From Propionibacterium cyclohexanicum (GTDB lineage Bacteria > Actinomycetota > Actinomycetes > Propionibacteriales > Propionibacteriaceae): DNA of 64,000 bases. Positions 7,744 through 16,493 of the stretch are shown in pieces (within the stretch, counting starts at the first letter, position 1; each line of letters begins with the position of its first letter). The DNA is taken from positions 1-64,000 of the forward strand of contig NZ_FOGZ01000003.1 of assembly GCF_900111365.1 (NCBI RefSeq). Direction: 5' to 3'. The position numbers and the translations under genes are program-made. A model generated the notes under the pieces. The model saw nothing but the letters and a program-made list of their open reading frames with translations. It was not told where the DNA came from and searched no databases.

Positions 7744-8516
7744 GCCACAATCCGGTCAGGATCGTTGTCGTGTACCAGAGCCTGCTGGGCATCTACGGCG
7801 ACCGGGGCAACGCGATGGTGCTGACCCAGCGCCTGAGGCGCCGCGGGATCGACGCGGAGCTGGTCATGGTGGAGCCGGGCTCGCCCGTGCCGACCGACGG
7901 CGCGGTCTACCTGCTGGGAGGCGGGGAGGATCTGGCGCAGGTGGCGGCCGTGAACGCGATGCGCGCCGATGGAGGGATCTTCCATGCCCTCGAGGACGGC
8001 GCCGTGCTGTTTGCCGTGTGCGCCGGCTACCAGATCGCCGGGAACACCTTCACCGTCGGCGACCATGACGAGGTGATCGAAGGCCTCGGGCTCGTTGACG
8101 CCACCACCAGGCGTGGTCCGGTTCGCGCGGTCGGCGAGGTGCTCTCGCACTGGACACGTCCCGACGGCCTCGAGGTGGTGCTCAGCGGGTTCGAGAACCA
8201 CGGCGGGTATACGACGCTGGGGCCAGCCGCGAGGCCGCTGGCGCGCATCGAGCTTGGAGTGGGCAACTGCGGCGACGGCACGGAAGGCGCGGTGCAGGGC
8301 CAGGTGGTGTGCACCTATCCGCACGGCCCGAATCTGGTCCGCAATCCCGCGCTGGCCGACTGGCTCCTCGAGAAGGCGCTCGGGAGGACCCTCGGAGAGC
8401 TCCCAGACGAGCAGCTCAACGAGGAACTGCGTGTGCTGCGTGAGCAGCGGATCACCGTGGCTCGCCATTCGAAGAACCTCGCGGAGGACACCCGCTGGCT
8501 GGGTGCCCGACGCTGA
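7738..8516 (+). CDS. gatD: Lipid II isoglutaminyl synthase, glutamine amidotransferase subunit GatD
   Basis: Class I (triad) glutamine amidotransferase that supplies ammonia to MurT for amidation of lipid II. The 258-residue protein has the nucleophile elbow FAVCAGYQ (catalytic cysteine near residue 98) and the histidine motif YPHGPNL near 198. The ATG at 7738 overlaps the end of murT. Amidated stem peptides are the normal substrates of transpeptidases and affect lysozyme recognition in Gram-positive bacteria, so the pair is probably essential or nearly so. A strong hairpin follows at 8723. Confidence 0.94.
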
Positions 8517-8636
8517 ACCGGCTGGGACCCACGGCATGGCGCAGGCCCGAGCCGACGACATGGCCCGGTTCGGCATGGCGCGGGCCCTGTTCGATGGCAC
8601 GACTACTGCCCCGGCCACTACTGCGCCTCTGCCGCC

Positions 8637-8690
8637 ATGGTTCTGGGGCGATGGTTCTGGGGCGATGGTTCTGGGGCGATGGTTCTGCCA
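8637..8690. repeat. 14-bp tandem repeat after gatD
   Basis: Three full copies and one partial copy of ATGGTTCTGGGGCG fill 8637-8690, in the 255-bp gap between gatD and the converging surface-protein gene. I see no gene in this gap. Confidence 0.85.
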
Positions 8691-8722
8691 CCACAGTTCC
8701 GCCACCGCGGCTGCCACCACAT

Positions 8723-8758
8723 GGGGGTGTCCCGGGCACATGGGCCCAGGACACCCCC
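8723..8758. terminator. Hairpin terminator between converging genes
   Basis: GGGGGTGTCC (8723-8732) pairs perfectly with GGACACCCCC (8749-8758), with a 16-base loop that contains its own GGGC/GCCC pairing. It lies between the stop of gatD (+) and the stop of the surface-protein gene (-), so it can serve both directions. Only a short T-run (TTT) follows on the forward strand. Confidence 0.65.
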
Positions 8759-8771
8759 CCCTTTCACCCGC

Positions 8772-11700
8772 TCAGGCGCGGTGCCGCCGGAGCCTGGCCA
8801 GGCCAAACACGCCGCCCGCCAGGATGAGCAGCAGCCCGGCCAGCACCGCCGCGCCACTGGCACCGGTATCGGGGAGCAAGCCGCCTCGGGCCTGCGGGGT
8901 CTGCGACGCGGACGGTTCGGAGGTGGGGGGTTCGGAGGTGGCCGATGAGGCGCGATCCGTGGAGCCAGCGCCAGCAGAACTCGGCCCGGCAGCGGTCGGC
9001 TGACCGGCCGTCGGGGAGACCGTGCCCGGGACAGGTGACGAGGGCGCTGTGCTCGCAGGAGCCGAGGGGCTCTGGGAGGAAGCCATCGCGCTGACAGTCA
9101 CCTGGAACGAGGCGGTGATCGACCGATCGGCTGCCAGCGCCACCGACCCGGTCGCGGTGCCGGCCTTCGTGAGATCGGGAGCCGTCAGGATGTACTCATC
9201 GGGCGACAGTATGCGCGTCGTGCCGTCCTGGAGAGTCGCGGTGACCTCCAGCCCCGAGGGGTCGAAGGAGCCGCCCTGCTCATACTGGGCCTTGGCCGGC
9301 GGCTTGGTCACCTGGATCGAGACGACCTTCTCGGCCGTCACGGTGAGCACGAACTCGGCGCTGGCGGTGCTCCCCCCGGCATCTTTCACCGTGAGGCTCA
9401 CGTGGTGATCCCCCGCGGGGATTCCGGACACGAACGTCAGGGAGTTGGTGGCATCGTCCCAGCCGATCTTGCCATCCGCCGTGTCCCCGGACAGGCTGAT
9501 CGCCAGCGGGCTGACCCCGGTCAGGGTGAACGGCTCGGAACGTGCGCTGTCATCCTCCCGGATCGTCTGGGTGGACGGGCCATGGATCGACACGGGAGTC
9601 GGCACGGTCAGCACAAGGGCTGGGGCCATGTCGGCGCTCGCATGGCTGAGTCCGCCGGTGGCGGCTCCTCGCGTGCTGACGAACCGCAGCTCATTGGTGC
9701 TCGAAGTGTCGCCGATCGCGAACAGAATGGACGTCTGCCCGGCGCCGAGTGCTTGCGCGACGAACTTGGTCACGTCGACGCCGATACGGCGCCCGTCGAT
9801 CGGATCGTTCTGGTGATTTCCGCCACCTTCGGGAACCACGGTCGAGCCGAGCGTGAACGACTCGGACGAGGCGGTGTTGTCCTGGGTGGCGGTGAATTTC
9901 GGCATCGACTTCCAGGTCATCGCGGAGACCGGGCAGCTGGTGGCCCCGTTTGTGCAGACCGTGTCGCTCACCGGGGTCACGAGGAGCCGATCCGTCGTAT
10001 CCGCGGGAACCGACGAGCTCCGGTGGCCGACATAGGTGAGCTCCAGTGTCGCCTGCTTCGGGACTTCACCGGCCGTGAGCTTGCTCAGATCGACCTGCAC
10101 ATAGCTGATTTTCCCGTCGCCGTTTCCGGTGGTGTATTGCTCACCCAGGAGCCCGTGACCGGTGTTGCGGACGATGAGGGTGAGATCGGAGGAATTGTTC
10201 ACCGATTGGTCACCCGACCATGCGCCGACCCAGGTGTCTGCGGTGACCGGCACGGATTCCGAGGTGGACTCCGAGGAGTCCACCGTGATCTTCACAGCAG
10301 TGGTCACCGGACCATAGGCACCGGCCTGGGCCCCCTTGTCCCTCGCCGCGAAGGTCACGGTCGGGTTGGTTCCCACATCGGTGATCGAGGGCTTCCAGCT
10401 GAACACGCCGGTGGCCGGATCGAACGAAGCGCCCTGCGGGACGCCGGTTGCGCTGAGCACGACGTCATCGCCATGGTCCGGGTCGGTCGCTGCCACCGTG
10501 AACCGCAAGAGGTTGCCGCTCTGTATGCGGGCAGTGCTGAACTGGGGCGAGGTGAAGACAGGAAGCGCATTGGAGATCACGTCATGGCTGGCGCCCTGGG
10601 GATCGGTATAGGTGAACGCCATCTCGGACACGCCCGAGGTCGTGAGATTGGCCTGGTTCGTGTAGGCGACGATGCTGGGCCCGTTGGAGAAGTTGTTGAG
10701 CACCAGATGGCCGACATTGCTCACCTTGTTGGCCACCGGTGTGGTGAACCCGAGCCCGTCGAGCCGGACGTCGGGAATCGGTGTCTTGGTGATCGTGTAG
10801 TCGGCCCCGGAGCCGTTCGGGTTCGGAGCGTATCCCTCGTCCCTCTGCTGGGCGGCCGTGATCGTCTGGGGGGTGCCGTCCCCGCCTGTCACATCCAGCC
10901 CGGTGGCGATGCCCGCCGAATCGATGGAGCTGTTCTTGACGCTGATCGACTGGATGCGGGGATAGATGTTGGAGCTGCCCATCACATCGATACCTTTGAC
11001 GGTCATCCCGGTCGGGTTGAAGTTGTCGAATGAGTAGTTCTTGAGCTGGTAGCCCAGGGACTGGTAGCCGAGCCGGATGCCATTGCCCGCACCGGCCGAC
11101 CAGCTGAGCTGATTGCTGACCGAGATATCGGCGGAGTCGGCATTGTCCCACTCGTTGGAGTTGTAGCCCACCCGCTTCGAGACCGCCTCATAGGCAGCCA
11201 CCGCATTGACATAACCTTGCACATCGGCGCTTCCGGTGCCGAGCTGGAAGTGTCGCATGGTATCGGAGTTGGACGGTGTGAAGCCATTGCTGGGGTTGTA
11301 GTGCCCCGAGGCGAAGGCATCGTCATTGCCCATCGTGAACACGCCATTCGCGGTGATGTTCTGGCCACTGGCGAAGTCCGTGCCATCCACCCACGGCTGG
11401 GCATAAGGTGTCAGGCCCTTGATGTTGTTGAACGTGACGTTCTTGGCAGTATGCGTTTCCCAGTTCCACTGCTTGACATCGCGCACATAGGTGTCGTTGA
11501 AGGCGATGTCGTGCGAGTGCACGATCATCACGCCCCCCTGATGCTGGCTGGAGTAGGCGTCATGGAGGTCCCCGCCGGCCTTGTTGGTGTAGTTCGCGAC
11601 ACCGTTCCCGTCGAACATCCCCCGGCCGTCGATCTCGATATTGCTGGATCCCCAGATGCCGATGGCTGGTTCCATGGCCTCCGTATTGGCCTGCACCCGG

Positions 11701-12752
11701 TTTTGCAGAAGAGCGCCCTCGTCGGTGTAGATCTTGAGCTTTCCACCCTTGAGCTTGCTCCCGTCGAACCCGGTGATCTCCAGACCCGACCACACATAGC
11801 TGCCGGCTGGGAAGTAGAGCGTATTGAGTGTCCCGGGATTGTCAGCGATGGCCTTGAGTGCTGCGCTGAGCGCATAGCTCACGTCATTGCTCGCCATCTG
11901 GCGCTCATCCGGATAGTGGACATTCGAGGTACCGGCGGCGACGATCTTTCCGGCTGCCGTCTGCTGGTTGGCCGGGATCGGGCTTCCTGCCACTGTCTGA
12001 CCTGCCACCGAGCTCTTCTGCGACGCCACGGCGAGTTGTGCCGTCGAGTTCGGGTGCTTCGCGAGGTATTCCTTGGCGAATTCTTGGAAATTGAGTACGC
12101 CGGTGGCGGTGTTGACCCCTGAGCCGTCGGGGGCGGATGTCGTGTCGAGTTTGGTCGCCGGATCCTCTGCAGGATCGTTGATGATCGCCAGATAGGGCCG
12201 GGCGGATATGTCGGTCACACCTCCATTGACCGAGACCAGGGCGTAGTTCAGATTCGCAACCGCCGACATCTGGAACGTGATGGTGTGTCTGTCGGCACTC
12301 ACCGAGATCGCGCTCGCGGGGTAATAGCGAGTCGGATAGACACTGACGGTGTCCACTGCGACAGTGGGCAGCGTCACGGTGATGACTGGAGTGCGCGATG
12401 TGGACGAGAATCGGGCAATATCGGCGTTGTGGCCGCCCTTCGTGTACTGAACCGCAGTAACGGGCGTTCCGTTGGCGGAGACCGTGTACTTGGCCGAGGC
12501 CACATCCGGACTCTGCGATATCGCCCCAGAGATCACATCGGGGCCAACCCCGCTTGGCGCATAGCTGTGAATCGCGCCGTTGTCCTCGGCGACCGCGGGA
12601 CGTGCTGCCACGAATGAGGTTGAGCCGAGCATCATGGCCCCTACGGCGATGCCCGAGATCACCCGGCGCAGCCGCTGCGCCCGTGAGCCGGCACGCACTC
12701 CGGTTGCGCCGCCTGGATTCGGCCGGATACCTCTGAGATACGCCATCGTCAT
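8772..12752 (-). CDS. LPxTG-anchored right-handed beta-helix surface protein, probable glycoside hydrolase
   Basis: 1326-residue secreted protein. A long signal peptide with an arginine-rich n-region ends near AVA55. A pectate-lyase-like beta-helix of about 450 residues follows; SNIEIDGRGMFDGNG and VDGTDFASG...GNDDAF (near residue 475) resemble the acidic motifs of GH28/GH49 enzymes such as dextranases. Next come a cadherin/Ig-like repeat (TDPDHGDDV...SFDPATGVFSW), a DNRLRE/CBM96-like domain (about 835-1050), an Ig-like domain, a Big_3-like domain (QYEQGGSFDPSGLEV), a Ser/Pro/Thr spacer, LPDTGASG near 1294, a hydrophobic span and RRHRA. Sortase should fix it to the wall, where it would cleave a polysaccharide. 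GTG or ATG starts at 12752 or 12746 are both possible. Confidence 0.85.
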   Translation of the reverse strand: MTMAYLRGIRPNPGGATGVRAGSRAQRLRRVISGIAVGAMMLGSTSFVAARPAVAEDNGAIHSYAPSGVGPDVISGAISQSPDVASAKYTVSANGTPVTAVQYTKGGHNADIARFSSTSRTPVITVTLPTVAVDTVSVYPTRYYPASAISVSADRHTITFQMSAVANLNYALVSVNGGVTDISARPYLAIINDPAEDPATKLDTTSAPDGSGVNTATGVLNFQEFAKEYLAKHPNSTAQLAVASQKSSVAGQTVAGSPIPANQQTAAGKIVAAGTSNVHYPDERQMASNDVSYALSAALKAIADNPGTLNTLYFPAGSYVWSGLEITGFDGSKLKGGKLKIYTDEGALLQNRVQANTEAMEPAIGIWGSSNIEIDGRGMFDGNGVANYTNKAGGDLHDAYSSQHQGGVMIVHSHDIAFNDTYVRDVKQWNWETHTAKNVTFNNIKGLTPYAQPWVDGTDFASGQNITANGVFTMGNDDAFASGHYNPSNGFTPSNSDTMRHFQLGTGSADVQGYVNAVAAYEAVSKRVGYNSNEWDNADSADISVSNQLSWSAGAGNGIRLGYQSLGYQLKNYSFDNFNPTGMTVKGIDVMGSSNIYPRIQSISVKNSSIDSAGIATGLDVTGGDGTPQTITAAQQRDEGYAPNPNGSGADYTITKTPIPDVRLDGLGFTTPVANKVSNVGHLVLNNFSNGPSIVAYTNQANLTTSGVSEMAFTYTDPQGASHDVISNALPVFTSPQFSTARIQSGNLLRFTVAATDPDHGDDVVLSATGVPQGASFDPATGVFSWKPSITDVGTNPTVTFAARDKGAQAGAYGPVTTAVKITVDSSESTSESVPVTADTWVGAWSGDQSVNNSSDLTLIVRNTGHGLLGEQYTTGNGDGKISYVQVDLSKLTAGEVPKQATLELTYVGHRSSSVPADTTDRLLVTPVSDTVCTNGATSCPVSAMTWKSMPKFTATQDNTASSESFTLGSTVVPEGGGNHQNDPIDGRRIGVDVTKFVAQALGAGQTSILFAIGDTSSTNELRFVSTRGAATGGLSHASADMAPALVLTVPTPVSIHGPSTQTIREDDSARSEPFTLTGVSPLAISLSGDTADGKIGWDDATNSLTFVSGIPAGDHHVSLTVKDAGGSTASAEFVLTVTAEKVVSIQVTKPPAKAQYEQGGSFDPSGLEVTATLQDGTTRILSPDEYILTAPDLTKAGTATGSVALAADRSITASFQVTVSAMASSQSPSAPASTAPSSPVPGTVSPTAGQPTAAGPSSAGAGSTDRASSATSEPPTSEPSASQTPQARGGLLPDTGASGAAVLAGLLLILAGGVFGLARLRRHRA

Positions 12753-12819
12753 CCCCCGCTCGCACGACCCACCGACATGGTGTGGCCTCGACGGTGCGCG
12801 TCCGTGCACACCGGTGGTT

Positions 12820-12850
12820 ACGATAACATCGTCGTGCGCAGAGCCGTCAA
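12820..12850 (-). promoter_or_regulatory. Candidate promoter and dyad upstream of the surface-protein gene
   Basis: On the reverse strand TTGACG (12850-12845) could be a -35 box and TATCGT (12825-12820) a -10 box, but with a long 19-base spacer. The forward sequence ACGAT-AAC-ATCGT (12820-12832) is a perfect 5-bp dyad overlapping the putative -10, suggesting repression. Both calls are tentative. Confidence 0.35.
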
Positions 12851-12900
12851 GGGTTCCTGGATACGAACGCAATTCGCCGAAACGCGATACACCTGAACGC

Positions 12901-12935
12901 GATTTGGGGGGCACTCAGTGAGTGCCCCCCAAATC
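12901..12935 (-). terminator. Strong hairpin terminator after tRNA-Lys
   Basis: GATTTGGGGGGCACTC (12901-12916) pairs perfectly with GAGTGCCCCCCAAATC (12920-12935), a 16-bp stem with a 3-base loop, directly past the 3' end of the reverse-strand tRNA-Lys. On that strand it would stop tRNA transcription before it reaches the surface-protein promoter. Confidence 0.8.
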
Positions 12936-12943
12936 CTTCGCAG

Positions 12944-13016
<73 letters not shown>

Positions 13017-13076
13017 GTGCGTCAAAGAACTATAGACCCGCTCACCGACCAGACCAAATCCAGGCTTCCGCTCGCC

Positions 13077-13442
13077 TCACAGGTACAGCCCGGCCGAGCC
13101 CTCGCCCACCTGCTCGTCCGCGACACCGTGCAGATCGCGCTCGCGCAGCAGCACATAGACCTTCGAGCGCACCTCGACCTCCGCACGATCCGCTGGATCG
13201 AACAGCACACGTTCACCGGCATGGACCGAGCGGACGCTGGGTCCGACCGCCACGACGCGTCCCCATGCCAGCCGATGGGCAATCTGCACCGTGGCGGGAA
13301 TGAGGATGCCGCCTTCGCTGCGGCGATCTCCCCTGTCATCGTCCATTGCCACGAGCACCCGCTCGTGAAGCATCCGGATGGGAGGTGCCGGCTCCGTGAC
13401 CGGAGGGTTGGCCGCAGGACCCGAGTCCGGCAGCTCAGCCAC
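13077..13442 (-). CDS. GroES-like co-chaperonin-fold protein
   Basis: 121-residue protein. After a 22-residue Pro/Ala-rich lead the chain reads as a Cpn10 domain: MLHERVLVAMD, GGILIPATVQ, WGRVVAVGPS, VHAGERVLFDP, ending in the strand pair YVLLRERDLHGV. The mobile loop that contacts GroEL looks shortened, and no groEL is nearby, so it is more likely an accessory GroES-fold protein than the main co-chaperonin. GTG 13442 overlaps the TGA of the DUF3618 gene, so the two are translationally coupled; such pairs are familiar from other actinobacteria. Confidence 0.75.
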   Translation of the reverse strand: MAELPDSGPAANPPVTEPAPPIRMLHERVLVAMDDDRGDRRSEGGILIPATVQIAHRLAWGRVVAVGPSVRSVHAGERVLFDPADRAEVEVRSKVYVLLRERDLHGVADEQVGEGSAGLYL

Positions 13443-13746
13443 GGGCGACCCTGGATCCCACCGCGCGCCCGATACCGCGGATCGACACGACGACGAGCAC
13501 CACTCCGACCGCGGCGAGCACACCCGTGCCGATCCGGTCCCAGCGCGGACCGCCCTCGTCGACGACGGTGGCCTTCACCTTCTCCTTGCCGTCCTCGATC
13601 CGCTGCTTGACGGCTGCCACCGCGTGCCTCTTCAGGGCAGTGGGATGAACCTCGGAGACCAGGCCCTCGACGTTGGCACTGAGCTTGTCTCGATTCGATG
13701 CGATCCGCGCGCGGAGACGATCGATGTCTGAGTCGTTCTTGGCCAC
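13435..13746 (-). CDS. DUF3618 membrane-anchored helical protein
   Basis: 103-residue protein. Residues 1-65 are highly charged and helical (DIDRLRARIASNRDKLSANVEGL, then HPTALKRHAVAAVKQRIEDGKEKVK), typical of DUF3618. Residues 73-90 form one hydrophobic span (TGVLAAVGVVLVVVSI), followed by a short basic tail. A cytoplasmic coiled region held at the membrane is likely; no function is established. GTG 13746 is chosen because GGGAGG lies seven bases upstream. It is first in a two-gene operon with the GroES-like gene. Confidence 0.75.
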   Translation of the reverse strand: MAKNDSDIDRLRARIASNRDKLSANVEGLVSEVHPTALKRHAVAAVKQRIEDGKEKVKATVVDEGGPRWDRIGTGVLAAVGVVLVVVSIRGIGRAVGSRVARG

Positions 13747-13926
13747 AAGGTCCTCCCGTTGCTGAGGGTCGTCACCTGCGGATAACCGCGTCACGATGAC
13801 GTCTGATCGGTGGACCCAGCCTATTCCCCCCGAACCCCCTGGGACGACCGAGACTCCCGGCCCGGGCCTGCTCATCGTAGGGGGACATCGCCGCAGGCCA
13901 GCCGGGCATTGGCCTAGTGTGTGGTC

Positions 13927-14421
13927 ATGAACCAGTTGTCCGACGGCAGTACCGCCCCCGAATTCGCCTTGCCGGATGCCGAGGGCAAGATCACCCGACT
14001 GGCCGATTACCCTTGCCAGACTGTCATCGTCTACTTCTATCCTGCCGCGATGACGCCCGGTTGCACTGTTCAAGCCATCGACTTCTCGGCCTCGCTCGAC
14101 GATTTCGAGAAGGCCGGATTCGAGATCATTGGCATCTCGCCGGACACGACCGAGGCTCTGCGGACGTTCATCTCGAAGAAGAAGTTGAGGATCACCCTGC
14201 TGGCCGATCCCCAGCGCACGACCATCGATGCCTACGGAGTCTGGGGGACGAAGGTGCTCTACGGCAAGGAGATCGCCGGGCTCATTCGCTCGACCTTCAT
14301 CATCGACGTCGACGAGCGCGGCCGAGGCACCGTGCGGGAGGCGCACTACAATGTGCGCGCCACCGGCCATGTCGAGCGGCTGCGCCGCGAACTCGGTATC
14401 CCGGCAGCTGCCATCTCCTGA
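13927..14421 (+). CDS. bcp: Bcp/PrxQ-type peroxiredoxin
   Basis: Cytosolic thiol peroxidase that reduces hydrogen peroxide and organic peroxides using thioredoxin. The 164-residue chain has the peroxidatic motif MTPGCTVQA (Cys near 45), where the family usually shows TPGCTxEAC; the resolving cysteine five residues later is replaced (AIDFS), so it probably works as a 1-Cys enzyme or uses another thiol. TAGTGT (13915-13920) sits six bases before ATG 13927, consistent with a leaderless transcript. The next gene, a LacI regulator, follows within 12 bases. Confidence 0.9.
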   Translation: MNQLSDGSTAPEFALPDAEGKITRLADYPCQTVIVYFYPAAMTPGCTVQAIDFSASLDDFEKAGFEIIGISPDTTEALRTFISKKKLRITLLADPQRTTIDAYGVWGTKVLYGKEIAGLIRSTFIIDVDERGRGTVREAHYNVRATGHVERLRRELGIPAAAIS

Positions 14422-14432
14422 GCGGGGCTGCC

Positions 14433-15434
14433 ATGAAGGACGCCGTGCATCGGCCCTCGATGGCCGATGTGGCAGCGCGGGCTGGAGTTTCCCACCAGAC
14501 CGTGTCCAGGGTTCTCAACGATCCCGGCAGCGTCGCCCCGGCCACCCGCAAGCGAGTTGAGAGCGCGATCGCCGAGTTGCACTATCGGCGGAATCTGGCG
14601 GCGAGAGCCCTTGCCGGACGCCACGCGCGAGTGATCGGTGTGCTGAGCGACATGGGCCCCTGGTTCGGGCCGACCCAGTCCCTGGTGGCGATCGAAAGGG
14701 GGGCGCGCGCGATGGGCTATCTCACCGTGGCCGGCGTGCTCACCGACGCCGCCGACCTGGGGACGACCGTCCGGCAGTTCCTCGATCTCGGCGTCGAAGG
14801 GGCCATCGTCATCGCCCACGACCGGCCCACCCTGGGTGCCGCCCGTATGCTCTCCGGTCAGCTTCCGGTCTGCCTGGTGTGCGCCGACGGTCAACACGCG
14901 GACACGGCCCAGGTGGTCATCGACCAGTACGGCGCGGCGCGGGCAGCCACACGCCATCTCCTCGACTCGGGCCGCCGACACATCGCGCACCTCGCCGGAC
15001 CCATCGACTGGTTCGACGCGGCCCGCCGTGAGCAGGGCTGGCGCGACGAACTCAGCGACGCGGGCCTCGACCACATCGTGCGCGCAGCGGGCTGGCGGGC
15101 CGTCGAAGGCTATCGAGCCACCCAATCACTGCTCGCCTCGGGCACCCGCTTCGACGCCGTCTTCGCGGCCAACGACATGGTGGCGCTCGGAGCGATCCGG
15201 GCTGCCAACGCGGTGGGCCTGCGGGTCCCCGAGGACATCGCCATCGCCGGCTTCGACGACGTCGAGGGTGCCGACCAGTTCCTACCGCCATTGACGAGCG
15301 TCCGCCAGCCCTTTCCTGAGCTCGGCCTGGCCGCGGTCGGACAGCTCGGCAGGCTGCTCGCCGGGCAGGCAACCGAACCGGTCGTGCTGCGGCCCGAGCT
15401 GGTGATCAGGACTTCCAGCGCCTCGCCACGCTGA
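14433..15434 (+). CDS. LacI-family regulator of the arabinose genes
   Basis: 333-residue repressor. The N-terminal helix-turn-helix and hinge are clear (MADVAARAGVSHQTVSRVLN, then LNDPGSVAPATRKRVESAI). A periplasmic-binding-protein-like effector domain follows, with the usual FAANDMVALGAI and GFDDVEGADQFLPPLTSVRQP blocks. About 180 bp after its stop is a perfect 20-bp LacI-type palindrome within the promoter of araD-araA, so it most likely senses L-arabinose or a related sugar and represses that operon. The ATG at 14433 follows bcp closely, so it may be co-transcribed with it. Confidence 0.88.
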   Translation: MKDAVHRPSMADVAARAGVSHQTVSRVLNDPGSVAPATRKRVESAIAELHYRRNLAARALAGRHARVIGVLSDMGPWFGPTQSLVAIERGARAMGYLTVAGVLTDAADLGTTVRQFLDLGVEGAIVIAHDRPTLGAARMLSGQLPVCLVCADGQHADTAQVVIDQYGAARAATRHLLDSGRRHIAHLAGPIDWFDAARREQGWRDELSDAGLDHIVRAAGWRAVEGYRATQSLLASGTRFDAVFAANDMVALGAIRAANAVGLRVPEDIAIAGFDDVEGADQFLPPLTSVRQPFPELGLAAVGQLGRLLAGQATEPVVLRPELVIRTSSASPR

Positions 15435-15504
15435 GTCCGGGGCCAGGTCACGGCTCGCCGTGGTGCTGGCAGGCACACTGCTCGCGAGTGGCTCGACCGA
15501 TGCC

Positions 15505-15569
15505 GGCCCGAAGGGCCGATTGCCGGATGGGGCCCGAAGGGCCGATTGTCGGGTGGGGCCCGAAGGGCC
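15505..15569. repeat. Three iterated GGCCCGAAGGGCC hairpins, 26-bp period
   Basis: GGCCCGAAGGGCC, a 5-bp stem with a GAA loop, occurs at 15505-15517, 15531-15543 and 15557-15569, joined by 13-base linkers (GATTGCCGGATGG-like). The array lies between the LacI stop and the araD promoter. It could terminate lacI transcription or be a palindromic repeat element. Confidence 0.85.
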
Positions 15570-15576
15570 GAACGGA

Positions 15577-15605
15577 TTGACGGGAGTGTTCCAGGGTTGG
15601 ACAAT
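15577..15605 (+). promoter_or_regulatory. Promoter of araD-araA
   Basis: TTGACG (15577-15582) and GACAAT (15600-15605) are spaced by 17 bases, a good match to a housekeeping-sigma promoter. Transcription would begin near 15612, inside the operator that follows, leaving a leader of about 130 bases before araD. Confidence 0.7.
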
Positions 15606-15610
15606 GATAT

Positions 15611-15630
15611 CGATGTGAGCGCTCACATCG
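15611..15630. promoter_or_regulatory. Perfect 20-bp LacI-type operator
   Basis: CGATGTGAGCGCTCACATCG is completely palindromic and carries the central GAGCGCTC typical of LacI/GalR-family sites. It covers the predicted start of transcription, so bound repressor would block initiation. The adjacent LacI gene is the obvious ligand. Confidence 0.85.
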
Positions 15631-15743
15631 AGTGGGGCCGGCTAAGGCGCCGCACCCATCGCGGCCGCTGTCGAGGTCAGGGGCCGATATCCGGCGGTCA
15701 GCTGCCCCGTGCCGGGGTACCGGAGCCGAACTGAGGAGGATGG

Positions 15744-16466
15744 ATGTCCGAGATCGTTCTAGCTGATCTGCCCGAGGACGTGCAGGCAGACGTCGCACGA
15801 ACCCGCCAGGTGGTGAGTGATCTGCACGCCGAGCTACCCCGCTGGGGTGTTGTGGTGTGGACAGCCGGCAACGTCTCGCAGCGAGTGCGCTGCGCGGAAC
15901 AGATCGGCCAGGATCTCCTGGTCATCAAGCCCTCCGGCGTGCGCTACGACCAGCTCGGCCCCGAGAAGATGGTCGTGTGCACCCTGGACGGCACGAAGAT
16001 CGTCGATGGCACCTCCGACAAGCTCAGCCCCTCCTCCGATACCGCGGCCCACGCCTATGTCTATGCGCACATGCCAGAGGTCGGCGGGGTCGTGCACACC
16101 CATTCCAGCTATGCAACCGCATGGGCGGCGCTGCGCAGGCCGATTCCCTGCGTGCTCACCATGATGGCCGACGAGTTCGGGGGCGAGATCCCGGTAGGAC
16201 CCTTTGCCCTCATTGGGGACGACTCCATCGGCCGGGGCATCGTCGAGACGCTGCGCAATTCCAACAGCCCGGCCGTGCTGATGGCCAATCATGGCCCCTT
16301 CACGATCGGTGGCGATGCCGAGGCGGCCGTGAAGGCTGCCGTGATGTGCGAAGAGGTTGCCCGCACCATTCACCTGGCCTACCAGGCCGGTACCCCCGTA
16401 CCGCTCGATCCCGAAGCGGTGACGCGGCTCAATGACCGTTACCAGCACGTCTACGGCCAGCACTGA
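15744..16466 (+). CDS. araD: L-ribulose-5-phosphate 4-epimerase
   Basis: Cytosolic class II aldolase-family enzyme converting L-ribulose 5-phosphate to D-xylulose 5-phosphate, the last step that feeds arabinose into the pentose phosphate pathway. The 240-residue length is normal. It shows the substrate loop TAGNVSQR, the phosphate site KPSGVRY, the zinc motif VHTHSSYAT (HxH), and the third zinc histidine in LMANHGPFTIG. AGGAGG stands five bases before the ATG. It is first in an operon with araA, behind a LacI operator; no araB kinase gene accompanies it. Confidence 0.95.
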   Translation: MSEIVLADLPEDVQADVARTRQVVSDLHAELPRWGVVVWTAGNVSQRVRCAEQIGQDLLVIKPSGVRYDQLGPEKMVVCTLDGTKIVDGTSDKLSPSSDTAAHAYVYAHMPEVGGVVHTHSSYATAWAALRRPIPCVLTMMADEFGGEIPVGPFALIGDDSIGRGIVETLRNSNSPAVLMANHGPFTIGGDAEAAVKAAVMCEEVARTIHLAYQAGTPVPLDPEAVTRLNDRYQHVYGQH

Positions 16467-16493
16467 CATTCGTCTGGGACGAAGGAGACAATT

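Noticed and set aside
9402-11033. 543-codon forward frame
   Set aside because: Mirror of the surface-protein gene, whose domains, signal peptide and LPxTG are unambiguous.
15505-15569. Possible CRISPR array
   Set aside because: Only three 13-bp palindromes with near-identical 13-bp linkers; there are no variable spacers and no cas genes.
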